64,000 bases of DNA from Streptomyces sp. MA5143a (GCF_900290235.1 NZ_OLMK01000119.1:1-64000); one strand, 5' to 3'; positions 52,352 to 60,594 are shown, numbered from the stretch's first letter. Numbers and translations: made by a program. The notes: generated from the sequence alone by a model not told the origin.

Positions 52352-53233
52352 ATGGAGACTCACACACTCGAGACAGCCGACGCGGACCTCGTCCATGACG
52401 TTCGCGGGCCGCTGCCGACCACCGATGGACGCCCGCCGCTGTTCATGATCGGGCAGCCCATGGACGCTTCTGGCTTCGGGGCGCTGGCCGCGCGTTTCCC
52501 TGAGCGGACCGTGGTCACCTATGACCCGCGCGGCCTCGGTCGCAGCACGCGTAAGGACGGGCGGGTCGACCACACGCCGCAGACCCAGGCCGACGACGTG
52601 CACGCCGTCATCGAGGCTCTCGGGGCCGGGCCGGTTGAGATGTTCGCCAGCAGCGGGGGAGCCGTCACCGCTCTCGCGGTCGTGGCGAGGTATCCCGCAG
52701 ACATCACCACTCTGGTTGCGCACGAGCCGCCGCTCATCACCCTCACACCGGACGGCCCGGCGGCCGTGCGGGCACGGGCCGCGGTCACGGAGGCATACGA
52801 GAAGCGGGGAGGAGGGGCCGGGATGGCCGCGTTCGTGGCCATGACCTCGTGGAAGGGAGAGTTCACCGACGCGTACTTCGCACAGACACAGGCCGATCCC
52901 GCCGCGTTCGGAATCCCCACGGAGGATGACGGCTCACGGGATGATCCACTGCTGTCCGACCGGTCGTGGGCGGTCAGCAGCTATCGGCCGGATGCCGACG
53001 CGATCGCCGCTGCGCCGACCCGTGTCGTGATCGCTGTGGGCGAGGAATCCAAGGACGTGCTGACCGGACGCACCTCCGTCGCTACCGCTGAACTGCTCGG
53101 ACAGCGGGTGAGCGTGTTCCCGAGCCATCACGGCGGGTTCCTGGACGGAGAGTTCGGATACGCGGGGAAGCCGGACGAGTTCGCGCATCGACTGCGCCAG
53201 ATCCTTGACGCCGCCGCGCAGGCCAACCGCTGA
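52352..53233 (+). CDS. Alpha/beta hydrolase
   Basis: 293 residues. The fold pattern is PLFMIGQPMDASGFGALAARFPERTVVTYDPRGLGRSTR, the nucleophile FASSGGAVTAL (S-x-G-G variant of G-x-S-x-G), and a C-terminal His in FPSHHGGFLDGEFGY. The first Gly of the nucleophile elbow is replaced (A-S-S-G-G), as in a subgroup of actinobacterial hydrolases. The substrate is unknown. The ATG has no strong ribosome site. Confidence 0.8.
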   Translation: METHTLETADADLVHDVRGPLPTTDGRPPLFMIGQPMDASGFGALAARFPERTVVTYDPRGLGRSTRKDGRVDHTPQTQADDVHAVIEALGAGPVEMFASSGGAVTALAVVARYPADITTLVAHEPPLITLTPDGPAAVRARAAVTEAYEKRGGGAGMAAFVAMTSWKGEFTDAYFAQTQADPAAFGIPTEDDGSRDDPLLSDRSWAVSSYRPDADAIAAAPTRVVIAVGEESKDVLTGRTSVATAELLGQRVSVFPSHHGGFLDGEFGYAGKPDEFAHRLRQILDAAAQANR

Positions 53234-53486
53234 CCAAGTAGCTTCCGGCGCGTCCGGTGCGCACTGGATCAGGCGTTCGGTGCGCACCGTCATCAAGCGG
53301 TCGACCATGTCCTCACCCTCGACGCCTCCCTCGACGCCTCGGCGTGGCCGGCGGAACGCCCCCGACCTCGTCCAGGGCGAAGGAGTCAGCGCACGGATCG
53401 GTGTCGGCCGCCAGGCCTGTGACGGGCAGGCCGGAACGGCCCTCGCCCGATCGACGACGGTGGCAAGGCCATGCTCGCTCCGATCC

Positions 53487-53630
53487 TGGGCCGACCCGAT
53501 CGCCGCCCTCGTCATCGCCGCCATTGCCGGCATCGCCGCCATCGCCGTCAAGGAGGCTTCCAGCACGTGCTGCCCCATCCCCTTCACCGACCTCGCCGAG
53601 GAGAACCGCCATGCCGACTCCTGCCGCTGA
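53487..53630 (+). pseudogene. Possible remnant of a cation diffusion facilitator C-terminus
   Basis: The segment WADPIAALVIAAIAGIAAIAVKEASSTCC resembles the last helix and Cys-containing tail of actinobacterial CDF/cation-efflux proteins (typically DPIAALVIA...VKEG...CC). It contains an apparent internal duplication and has no preceding transporter sequence. The rest of 53234-53725 shows nothing else recognisable. Weak call based on a short match. Confidence 0.4.
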
Positions 53631-53725
53631 CCGCCGACCTCACCGCATGCCGAAGGCGCTGGGGCAATGGTGGGCTGCCTTCCCGCCTTCGGCGCGTCAC
53701 CAATTATCCCGTCCCCCACCACCGA

Positions 53726-53774
53726 GAGGCAAGGACGCCTTGACAATTCTAAATTGTCAAGGCGTCCTTGCCTC
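53726..53774. promoter_or_regulatory. 49-bp palindrome directly before the Clp-N gene
   Basis: Perfect inverted repeat with 23-bp arms (53726-53748 and 53752-53774) around the 3-nt centre CTA. Its core is TTGACAATT-CTA-AATTGTCAA, and it ends exactly at the ATG. A -35-like TTGACA (53740-53745) is 35 nt before the ATG, as expected for a leaderless start. Probable operator; the DNA-binding Clp-N protein downstream is a candidate autorepressor. Confidence 0.7.
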
Positions 53775-54461
53775 ATGACTCTCCCGGACCTGGACGATCT
53801 CATCGCGGAAGTTGACCGGCGCTGCGACACCGCACACCGCAGCCCCGGCGGACAAGAACAGCCCGACTGGCTCGCTCTGCTCACCGTCGCCGCGCAACTC
53901 GCAGGCCAGATGCAGGCGCTGACAGACGACCTGGTCGAGGACTACGTCGAGCACTGCCGGATGCACGGCTCCTCATGGACCGACATCGGCACCGCCCTGG
54001 GTGTGACCCGGCAGGCGGTCCAGCAGCGTTTCCATGCGCCGCACAAGCGCTACAGCCCCGACACATTGACCGACGACCTCCGACAGGCGATGGTCCACGT
54101 CAAGCAAGCAGCGGTGCACCACCGCAACAACTACATCGGCACCGAGCACCTGCTCTGGGGACTGACCACGGAGGACAACAGCGCCACCCGTCTCCTGCGA
54201 GCCGCCGGGCTCTCGCCGGAAGCGGTCCACCGATCCGTCGGCACCAGGCTGAGCATGGGAGCCTCCCAGGCGGCCGAGCGCATCGCCTGGACGCCCTATT
54301 CCCGCAAGGCCATCGCCATCGCCGAGGCACGCTCTGAACAGAACGGCTCCGACCACATCGACTGCGACGACCTGCTGATCGGCCTCGCCCAGGTCGGCCG
54401 CGGAGTCGCCTCCGACGTCCTGACCACGGCCGGCTTCGACCCGGCCGCTCTCGAAGCCTGA
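53775..54461 (+). CDS. Clp N-terminal-domain protein with helix-turn-helix
   Basis: 228 residues. The first ~100 residues contain a helix-turn-helix-like segment (SSWTDIGTALGVTRQAVQQRF). The rest is a double Clp-N repeat: VHVKQAAVHHRNNYIGTEHLLWGLTTEDNSATRLLRAAGLSPEAV and YSRKAIAIAEARSEQNGSDHIDCDDLLIGLAQVGRGVASDVLTTAGFDPAAL. There are no ATPase modules, so it is a stand-alone adaptor or regulator rather than a ClpC/ClpB chaperone. It starts immediately after a 49-bp palindrome and lacks a ribosome site, so it is probably leaderless and autoregulated. Confidence 0.85.
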   Translation: MTLPDLDDLIAEVDRRCDTAHRSPGGQEQPDWLALLTVAAQLAGQMQALTDDLVEDYVEHCRMHGSSWTDIGTALGVTRQAVQQRFHAPHKRYSPDTLTDDLRQAMVHVKQAAVHHRNNYIGTEHLLWGLTTEDNSATRLLRAAGLSPEAVHRSVGTRLSMGASQAAERIAWTPYSRKAIAIAEARSEQNGSDHIDCDDLLIGLAQVGRGVASDVLTTAGFDPAALEA

Positions 54462-54523
54462 GCCCACCGCAGCTCCGGCGAGCACAACCCGCCGGACTGC
54501 GAGAACGCGGCTCTCCGCCCAGG

Positions 54524-54562
54524 CCTGAGTGAGACACACCGACGAATCCCGTCTCACTCAGG
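54524..54562. terminator. Terminator hairpin after the Clp-N gene
   Basis: Twelve-bp perfect inverted repeat (CCTGAGTGAGAC / GTCTCACTCAGG) with a 15-nt loop, 62 bp after the Clp-N stop. Confidence 0.65.
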
Positions 54563-54603
54563 TTTGGGCACCGCAGGTCAACGCGACATGATGATGCGGG
54601 GGT

Positions 54604-55096
54604 GTGCGCTTGAAGCATGGTAGGAACGAGCACAGGCACCAGCGGCGCGTGCTCATCGTCGCTTACGACGACGCGCAGATCCTCGACATCGCCTGTCCCA
54701 GCAGCGCCTTGGACATCGCCAACAGGTACTGCGCACAGCCGCCCTACGCGATCGAACTGGGCACCCTCGGCCGCCGGGCTCTCCGGAGTTCGGCCGGGAT
54801 TGCGCTGGCAGCCGTGCGGAGCCTGGAGGCGGTCGTGGGGCGCCTGGACACGCTGATGGTCGTGGGCGGCATCGGCTGCGAGGACGCGGCGGCAGATGGA
54901 GCGCCGCGGCCGGGGTATCGGCGGGAGTGGACATGGCCCTTTACCTCGCGTCCGTCGTCGCGGACGACACGGCCAAGGCGATCCAGCTCGCCGTCGAATA
55001 CGACCCCCAACCCCCTTCGCCTCCGGTAACGCCTCAGAAGCCGGTCCCCAATTGAAGAAGCGTGCCCTGCAATCGCTCGCCGCATCACAGGTATAG
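54604..55096 (+). pseudogene. Frameshifted DJ-1/PfpI (GlxA-like) gene remnant
   Basis: The N-terminal part of a DJ-1/PfpI domain is readable from GTG 54604: RVLIVAYDDAQILDIACPSSALDIANRY ... LDTLMVVGGIGCEDAAADG. The middle is missing. The C-terminal part continues in a second frame (SAGVDMALYLASVVADDTAKAIQLAVEYDPQP) and, after a one-base loss in a C-run, in a third (FASGNASEAGPQLKKRALQSLAASQV, stop at 55096). The catalytic Cys region is deleted, so it cannot be functional. Confidence 0.75.
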
Positions 55097-55189
55097 GGGA
55101 CGGCCGCCTATGCGTGTGAGCCGATGACCGGGTGGCGCTACGCGGTGCAGCCCCTCGCGGCTACTCATTCGCACACGCCGCCTCATCCG

Positions 55190-55430
55190 CTTGCTCCCCG
55201 AGTCCCGCGGTGGTCGGTTTCTGCCAGTGGACGATGCGGTCGCACCAGTGGTTGCACCTGGTCGTGGCCGACGGCGAGCAGTCCGGCGCCGGGGGCGGGG
55301 CGGTCGTCCTCGACGGCTGCCACCAGCGCTGCAGTGGTGGAGGCATCCAGCCTTGCGGTCATCTCGTCGCAGATCAGCCAGCGCGGACGCAGGGCGAGAG
55401 CCCGGGGGAGATCACCGGAGGCGACAACTC
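55190..55430 (-). pseudogene. Remnant of an ABC-transporter ATPase C-terminus
   Basis: Read on the minus strand: RALALRPRWLICDEMTARLDASTTAALVAAVEDDRPAPGAGLLAVGHDQ, the Walker B and H-loop end of an oligopeptide/nickel-type ATP-binding subunit (normally ICDEMTAMLD). The Walker A part and the true C-terminus are absent or out of frame. The stretch 55097-55189 shows nothing recognisable. Confidence 0.6.
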
Positions 55431-55521
55431 TTCTGTCAGGACGCCTCGCTGTTTGCTCCCTGCGCAGGAGGTCACTCGACGTAGTAGCCCCAACGTCGGA
55501 TGCGAGTGGGAGTGATCAGCG

Positions 55522-55695
55522 GTGGCTCGAGAGCAGAAGGCAAAGGCCAAAATGGAGCAGGCCACGGGCAAGGCCAAGGGAGCCGTTGGCCGTGCGACGG
55601 ACGACGAAGGTCTTGCGGCCGAGGGCCAGACCAAGAAGTCGAAGGGCGACGTGCGTCAGGCGAAGGAGAAGATCAAGGACGCCTTCCGGCGGTGA
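55522..55695 (+). CDS. CsbD-family stress protein
   Basis: 57 residues: VAREQKAKAKMEQATGKAKG, then AVGRATDDEGLAAEGQTKKSKGDVRQAKEKIKDAF, the full CsbD pattern of charged amphipathic helices. CsbD proteins are abundant in general-stress and osmotic responses; their mechanism is unknown. The GTG at 55522 has GGAG 9 nt upstream, and a terminator follows. Confidence 0.85.
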   Translation: MAREQKAKAKMEQATGKAKGAVGRATDDEGLAAEGQTKKSKGDVRQAKEKIKDAFRR

Positions 55696-55710
55696 CAGCC
55701 GGATAAGCTC

Positions 55711-55738
55711 GGTGGGCTCCCGTGCGCGGGGGCCCACC
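55711..55738. terminator. Terminator of csbD-like gene
   Basis: Twelve-bp stem GGTGGGCTCCCG / CGGGGGCCCACC (one mismatch) with a 4-nt loop, followed by CCTTTGT. It lies 15 bp after the CsbD stop. Confidence 0.75.
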
Positions 55739-55790
55739 CTTTGTCGTGACCCGCCGATCGAGGGCGCGGGGCTCCACTCGGCTGCCGGTG

Positions 55791-55978
55791 TCACCCACCT
55801 GCACAGCTACTTCCTGTGGTCAGCCGGTGTTCAGCGGCGGTTCTGGCGCGGTCGAGGGCGGCGACGCCGAAGGCGGCGAGCGCGATCTGGATGAGCCATT
55901 CGATCCAGTCGACGCCCTTGGTGCCGGCGACGCCGATGCCCGACAACGATCGCGCTGATGACGCCGGAGATCTCCGTG
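55791..55978 (-). pseudogene. Internally deleted GlsB/YeaQ-family membrane protein gene
   Basis: On the minus strand, EISGVISAIVVG (typical N-terminus of the Streptomyces GlsB/YeaQ type) is joined, with a frame change, to IGVAGTKGVDWIEWLIQIALAAFGVAALDRA, the C-terminal helix of the same family. About 40-50 residues between them are missing. Confidence 0.55.
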
Positions 55979-56006
55979 TCCGCCCCTTATCAGGTCTCGT
56001 CTGCGG

Positions 56007-56924
56007 TTACATGTGCCTGCTGGGGGTGGGGACAGTCCGTTCCGCTTCGACGGGTGGCGGCGCTGAGGCATGGGTGAGCTCGCGTTCGAGGTCGTCCAGG
56101 GCGCGGCGGGCTGTGGCGATGCGGTCGAGCAGTGTCTGCTGCGCGGCCGGGTCGGATACCGGGCGGGGGGCTGGTGCCGCGTGCTCCATGTTGCGGGCTT
56201 CGTCGAGGGAGGTCAGGACGACACCGATGAGGACGTTGACGAGAACGAAGGAAGCGAGCAGGACGAAGGAGGCGTAGTAGAGGAGGCTGAAGCGGGAGAT
56301 TTCGAGGCCTGCGTGGACGGCGTCACCGATGCCGTCGAGGGTCATGAGCAGGAAGAGGGTGAGGACGGCTCGGCCGACGGAGCCGTAGTGCTGCGGGTCG
56401 TGGCGGGCGAAGAAGACCCAGCCGACCATCGCGTAGACGTACAGCAGCAGGGCGCCGACAAGGAGGAAGCTGAGGGTGCCGGGCAGGCTGCGGGCGACGG
56501 CGACGAGGAAGACACGCAGTTGCGGCAGGAACCGGGCGGTGCGCAGGACGCGGGCCAGCCGCAGCAGCCGCAGGACGGTGGTGTTCTCCCGGACTACGGG
56601 CAGGAAGGTGCTCAGTACGACGGCGAGGTCGAAGAGGTTCCACGGGTCGCGGAAGAAGCCATGGGGGCGGTCGGCGTGGGCGCCCAGGCGCAGCAGGATC
56701 TCCACGGTGAAGGCGGCCACGCACGCGTGCTCGGCCAGGCTTAACCAGCCGTGCCAGTCGGTGACCACCCCGGTGTAGGTTTCTGCGCCCAGCAGGGCGG
56801 CGTTGGCGAGGATCAGGCAGAAGACGGTGACCGCGAACCACCGGGCGTCGGTGATGGCGCGGCACCATCGTGCCGTGGAGACCCGCGCCGTGGCGGGGCG
56901 GACCGTGGGGGTGTTGTCCGTCAT
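56007..56924 (-). CDS. Voltage-gated cation channel, NavBac-like single domain
   Basis: 305 residues with six membrane segments. The S4 voltage sensor (118-131, VLRLLRLARVLRTAR) has Arg at 119, 122, 125, 128 and 131. S5 follows at about 148-170, the pore loop at about 186-202 and S6 at about 212-240 (FVLVNVLIGVVLTSLDEAR), then a Gln/Arg-rich C-terminal helix. Bacterial sodium channels have the filter TLESW; here residues 195-201 are TLDGIGD, so the ring Glu is Asp and the filter Trp is Ile. Ion selectivity is therefore uncertain. The ATG at 56924 has CAGG upstream. Confidence 0.85.
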   Translation of the reverse strand: MTDNTPTVRPATARVSTARWCRAITDARWFAVTVFCLILANAALLGAETYTGVVTDWHGWLSLAEHACVAAFTVEILLRLGAHADRPHGFFRDPWNLFDLAVVLSTFLPVVRENTTVLRLLRLARVLRTARFLPQLRVFLVAVARSLPGTLSFLLVGALLLYVYAMVGWVFFARHDPQHYGSVGRAVLTLFLLMTLDGIGDAVHAGLEISRFSLLYYASFVLLASFVLVNVLIGVVLTSLDEARNMEHAAPAPRPVSDPAAQQTLLDRIATARRALDDLERELTHASAPPPVEAERTVPTPSRHM

Positions 56925-57012
56925 CCTGCTGTGTTCCTTCGTGCAGCACTCTGTTCCCGGCCGTCCGGGCTGGAAGGCGGGCTTGTTGAGCGATCATGCT
57001 CTACGCCAGACT

Positions 57013-57028
57013 TCTACAGCAATGTAGA
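57013..57028. promoter_or_regulatory. Palindrome between channel and tatA-like genes
   Basis: TCTACA-GCAA-TGTAGA, a perfect 16-nt palindrome in the divergent intergenic region. The TACA/TGTA half sites resemble BlaI/CopY-type operators, but the central spacing differs. The cognate regulator is not evident. Confidence 0.5.
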
Positions 57029-57084
57029 CATCGGTGGGGTGCTGGTTGCTGGCGGCCGCCGTCCGTGGAGAGGTGATAGATCTG

Positions 57085-57303
57085 ATGTTCGGCCTGAGTG
57101 AGCTGGCGCTGATCCTCCTCGTGGTGGTCGTGGTCCTCGGCATCAAGAAGCTGCCCGAGCTGGCGCGGTCCGCGGGCAAGGCCGCGCGGATCTTCAAGAG
57201 CGAGGCCCGAGCGCTGAAGGAGCAGGGGCCCTCCGTGGCGCCGCCTCCCCGACCGGTGGAAGGCACCGTTCAGCATGGCGACGAGGGGTCCCCGCGGGCC
57301 TGA
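57085..57303 (+). CDS. TatA-family Sec-independent translocase protein
   Basis: 72 residues: a short N-terminus, one membrane helix (MFGLSELALILLVVVVVLGIKKLPEL), the conserved hinge and Phe-Gly, and an amphipathic helix ARSAGKAARIFKSEARALKEQG. This is the TatA/TatE plan for export of folded twin-arginine proteins. It is an extra, isolated tatA-like gene, not part of a tatABC set. ATG 57085 is used; GTG 57074 is in frame but too close to the GGAGAGG site. Confidence 0.83.
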   Translation: MFGLSELALILLVVVVVLGIKKLPELARSAGKAARIFKSEARALKEQGPSVAPPPRPVEGTVQHGDEGSPRA

Positions 57304-57385
57304 ACGTGTGCGGCGCTTCACCGGCGGGCTGGGCGTGCGCTCCCGTCAGTTGCACGAGTTGCCACTCCGCGCGCAGCTTCCGCCG

Positions 57386-57850
57386 TCAGGATTCGGCGGC
57401 GGACACGTGGCGAGCCAACTCGGCGGCAAGGCGTCGCATGACCGTGTGGTTGGCATGCCGCATCGTGGTCCGCACGACTGGGGCCAGCAGCCGGTCGGCG
57501 AGAGGGGTGTGCACCCACGTGTACGTGAACGAGATGTGGGTCCCCCCGGTCCGCAGCGGTTCAAGGGCGTAGGTGCCGTGAGCCAGTCGCCGACCGGCCG
57601 CGCTGACGTTGTGTTCGACGATGCGCCGCGGCGCGTCGGCCTCGATGACCTTGATCGTGACATCGGTCTTCGTGCCGCCCAGCGCGGCGGTGACGGTGGC
57701 GCACGATCCGATGCCCCGGGCGGGGCCGCTGTAGCGCCAGTTGGTCAGGTAGTGGTCGGTGAACCGCTCGTGATGGGCCATGACGTCGAGGAAGCCGTAG
57801 ACCTGCTCGGGACTCTGAGGTACGTCGATCGACACGGTGACAGGCTTCAT
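57386..57850 (-). CDS. SRPBCC-family protein
   Basis: 154 residues with the START-like pattern: MKPVTVSIDVPQSPEQVYGFLDVMAHHERFTDHYLTNWRYSGPARGIGS, then TDVTIKVIEADAPRRIVEH and THISFTYTWVHTPL. It probably binds a small hydrophobic ligand. The first operator repeat overlaps its start codon, and a -10-like TACCGT ends 7 nt before the ATG, so the transcript may be leaderless. It is divergent from a TetR gene that very likely represses it. Confidence 0.8.
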   Translation of the reverse strand: MKPVTVSIDVPQSPEQVYGFLDVMAHHERFTDHYLTNWRYSGPARGIGSCATVTAALGGTKTDVTIKVIEADAPRRIVEHNVSAAGRRLAHGTYALEPLRTGGTHISFTYTWVHTPLADRLLAPVVRTTMRHANHTVMRRLAAELARHVSAAES

Positions 57851-57888
57851 GTACCACACGGTACATGCGGCATGTACCGATTGGTACA
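57850..57888. promoter_or_regulatory. Twin TetR operators TGTACC-N4-GGTACA
   Basis: Two perfect 16-nt palindromes with the same half sites, at 57850-57865 and 57873-57888, 23 bp apart centre to centre. They overlap the start of the SRPBCC gene and the -10 region of the TetR gene (TACAGT, 57885-57890), so one regulator can block both divergent promoters. Confidence 0.85.
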
Positions 57889-57896
57889 GTCGTGAC

Positions 57897-58505
57897 GTGG
57901 TCACCATGGATGACTCGCACCCCGGGGGCGAGGCCGAGCAGGGCGCGCGGGGGGATCGGCGCGCACAATTGGTGGACGCTGCTGTCGACCACGTCGCGGA
58001 ACACGGTCTCGCGGACCTGAGCCTGCGCGGGCTGGGCGCCGCGATCGGTGTCAGTCACCGCATGCTGATCCACTACTTCGGTTCCAAGGAACAGTTGCTC
58101 GTCGAGATCGTCCGTACGTCGGAGCGGCGCCAGCGCGATGTGCTGTCCCGGCTCCGCCTGGAGCCCGGTCTCTCGCCCGCCGATGTCGCGCGGCTGCTGT
58201 GGGGGCAGCTGACGGACCCTCAGCTGGCCGGTCAAGAGCGTCTCTTCTTTGAAATCTACGGGCAAGCGCTGCGCGGCCGCCCCGAGGCCGCCCCGGTCGT
58301 CGAAGGGCTTGTGACGGACTGGCTGGAACCGCTCATAGCCGCCGAGGTCGGTGCGGGGGCGGAGCCTGAGGCGGCCCGGAACCGGGCCAGGCTCGGACTC
58401 GCCACCGTCCGCGGTCTGCTGCTCGACCTGCTCGCCACCGGTGACCACGCCGGCGTTGACGCGGCGATGGATGAGTTCCTCCGGCTGTACTACGGCTCTG
58501 AGTGA
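57897..58505 (+). CDS. TetR/AcrR-family regulator
   Basis: 202 residues. The DNA-binding domain is RAQLVDAAVDHVAEHGLADLSLRGLGAAIGVSHRMLIHYFGSKEQLLVEIV, followed by a helical ligand domain. The GTG at 57897 is chosen because the -10-like TACAGT ends 7 nt upstream and there is no ribosome site, which fits a leaderless start; ATG 57906 is the alternative. It is divergent from the SRPBCC gene with two identical operators between, so it is very probably a local autorepressor. Confidence 0.85.
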   Translation: MVTMDDSHPGGEAEQGARGDRRAQLVDAAVDHVAEHGLADLSLRGLGAAIGVSHRMLIHYFGSKEQLLVEIVRTSERRQRDVLSRLRLEPGLSPADVARLLWGQLTDPQLAGQERLFFEIYGQALRGRPEAAPVVEGLVTDWLEPLIAAEVGAGAEPEAARNRARLGLATVRGLLLDLLATGDHAGVDAAMDEFLRLYYGSE

Positions 58506-58751
58506 CGACATCTGGAGAACCATCCCATTTCGGCTCCGCAGCCCACCCAGCGGGCACGTCAGGGCTGTCCACGGCCACGGTGAGCATCAGCTCGGGCAAG
58601 GACCAGGTCATGCGGTGATGCCTTCCACGCCGACCACCGTTCTTGGCTCAGAGGTCAACGCGGCCCGGCGAAGGCCAGGCCTCCCGGTCCCCGCCTTGCT
58701 GTGGAGAGGGAGTCAGTAGCGGCAGTACGCGATCACGGTGAGGCGGAGGCG

Positions 58752-58928
58752 TCATTTCTGGCAGCCGCAGCCGGATGCCGTCTTGGCCTCGGCGACGGTC
58801 AGGGCGGGGTCGGCGGAGGTCTTGCCGGAGGGGCAGTAGGCGCAGGCGTTGGTGCCGCAGCACGCGTCGGCCGACTTGGGAGTGTCGGTGGCCGTCGGGT
58901 TGGTGGGTCGGAGGATGGCGGAGTGCAT
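58752..58928 (-). other. Possible Cys-rich short protein or remnant
   Basis: Minus-strand frame ending at a TGA at 58752. From an internal ATG it reads MHSAILRPTNPTATDTPKSADACCGTNACAYCPSG and ends TASGCGCQK, with six Cys in 35 residues. In the same frame the sequence extends upstream (VGFTGIGIIPTHQVAHG) to a stop at 58974, without a proper start, so it may be the tail of a broken gene. I do not recognise the family; the clustered Cys suggest metal binding. The rest of 58506-59260 shows nothing else. Confidence 0.35.
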
Positions 58929-59260
58929 GCCGTGGGCGACTTGGTGGGTGGGGATGATTCCGATGCCTGTGAAGCCGACTCAAACCGGTAAGCAGGCCGA
59001 AGTGCCGAGGCGGTCCTCGCGTTCCTTGCGTCGGCGCGGTGTGTCATGCCTCCAGCCTGGAAGCCCGTCCGCCCGCGCCCAACCGGCAACTGTCGGGTCC
59101 CCCCGCCCAGTGACTGGAGAAGACTGCCGTCCGATCGCACCGGACCGGCCGGTCAGGATGAGACTCCGCCGGTCGGCGGGGCGGTACCGGCCGGTCGGCG
59201 GGGGAGTTGCCGAAGCCTGCCGGATGGTCCGTCTCCTGACGGCCACGCGAGATTTGCCGT

Positions 59261-60529
59261 ATGACACAGACACAGCCGCCACAGGAGACGACGGCTCCGC
59301 GGGAGAACGCGCCTTTGCCGCCCCGGACCTCCCCCGAGTCCGCCGCGCCGGCCCCACCCTCTCCCTCGATGGGACGCCTCGTCGGGGTGGATCTGGCCCG
59401 CGCGCTGGCGGTGTTCGGCATGTACGTCGTGCACATCGGCCCCCCGCTGTCCGCCACGAGCGGTGTCGCCGGCTGGATCCGGTACATGTCCGACGGTCAC
59501 TCGTCGGTCCTGTTCGCCACCCTCGCCGGGTTCTCCCTGATGCTGCTCGCCGGCCGCCGCGAGCCCAAGACCGGCCTGGCCGGACGGCAGGCGAGGGCCC
59601 GCATCGCGATCCGCGCCGTGGTCCTGCTGGCCCTGGGCACCGTGATGGCGATGGAGTACGGGGGAGTGATCATCCTCGGCTTCTACGGGGTCTACTTCCT
59701 CCTCGCCCTGCCCCTGGTACGACTGAGCACCAAGGCACTCGCCATCACCGCGGCCGCGTTCGCCCTGGTCACACCACAGCTCGCGTTCCTCCTGACCTCG
59801 CTGCTGAGTCCCTCGGTCCAGGAGAGCATCAACACCTACGACCCGCTCCGCCGCCTCAGCGAGGTCGGCGTCCTCGATCTGCTGCTCACCGGCTTCTACC
59901 CGGCACTCACCTGGATGTCGTTCGTGATCGCGGGCATGGCACTGGGCCGCCTCGACCTGTCCTCCGGCACGGTCCAAAAGCGCCTGGCCGCCTTCGGTGC
60001 CGCCCTCACGGCGGCCGCGTACGGCATGTCCCTGCTGCTGGCCGGCTCCGGCGCGTTGCGGAGCCTCGCGGAGGACGGGCCGTCGTCCGGCGGCTCCGGT
60101 TCCATGCCGCTCGACAGCGCTTCGATGCCTTCCGGCGGCGAAGCGTTCCCCGGGATACCCGCGTCGTCGCTCCTGACGGCCGGGCCGCACAGCGGCACCA
60201 CGTTCGACATCATCGGCAGCGTGGGCGTCGCGATCCTCGTGATCGTGGGCGCGACCGTGCTCATCGACCGCCTGCCCCGCCTGCGCCGACTGGCCAAACC
60301 GGTCATCGCCGTCGGCACCATGTCCCTGACGGCCTACGTCGGCCACTTCCTCGCCCAGTCCCTGCTGCCTGCGGCCCCCGGCACCAATACCCCCGGATCC
60401 TGGATACCCGTACTCACTTACATCGGGGGCGCGATCGTGTTCGCCGCGATCTGGTCCCGCTTCTTCCGCCGCGGCCCGCTGGAATACCTCCTCAACGCCG
60501 CGACCAAGCCCGCCAAGTACATCCGATGA
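59261..60529 (+). CDS. DUF418-like / acyltransferase-type multi-pass membrane protein
   Basis: 422 residues with about 10 hydrophobic segments. The N-terminal 35 residues are Pro-rich and cytoplasmic. The first membrane segment begins RLVGVDLARALAVFGMYVVHIGPP, the entry motif of DUF1624/DUF418 (heparan-acetyltransferase-like) proteins. The C-terminal signature WSRFFRRGPLEYLL is characteristic of DUF418. The function of this family is not established; an acyl-group transfer across the membrane is suspected for relatives. A ~65-residue Ser/Gly/Pro-rich extracellular loop lies at about 265-320. Confidence 0.78.
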   Translation: MTQTQPPQETTAPRENAPLPPRTSPESAAPAPPSPSMGRLVGVDLARALAVFGMYVVHIGPPLSATSGVAGWIRYMSDGHSSVLFATLAGFSLMLLAGRREPKTGLAGRQARARIAIRAVVLLALGTVMAMEYGGVIILGFYGVYFLLALPLVRLSTKALAITAAAFALVTPQLAFLLTSLLSPSVQESINTYDPLRRLSEVGVLDLLLTGFYPALTWMSFVIAGMALGRLDLSSGTVQKRLAAFGAALTAAAYGMSLLLAGSGALRSLAEDGPSSGGSGSMPLDSASMPSGGEAFPGIPASSLLTAGPHSGTTFDIIGSVGVAILVIVGATVLIDRLPRLRRLAKPVIAVGTMSLTAYVGHFLAQSLLPAAPGTNTPGSWIPVLTYIGGAIVFAAIWSRFFRRGPLEYLLNAATKPAKYIR

Positions 60530-60594
60530 GGTCAGCGGGCAGACCGAGAAGACCGCCACCGATTGTGAATAACCTTCCCGAGAGGAAAGCTTCT

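Noticed and set aside
51746..52723. 325-residue minus-strand frame with a hydrophobic patch after the second P450 operon
   Set aside because: Overlaps the start of a supported alpha/beta hydrolase, is mostly Arg/Gly, and has no recognisable domain or ribosome site.
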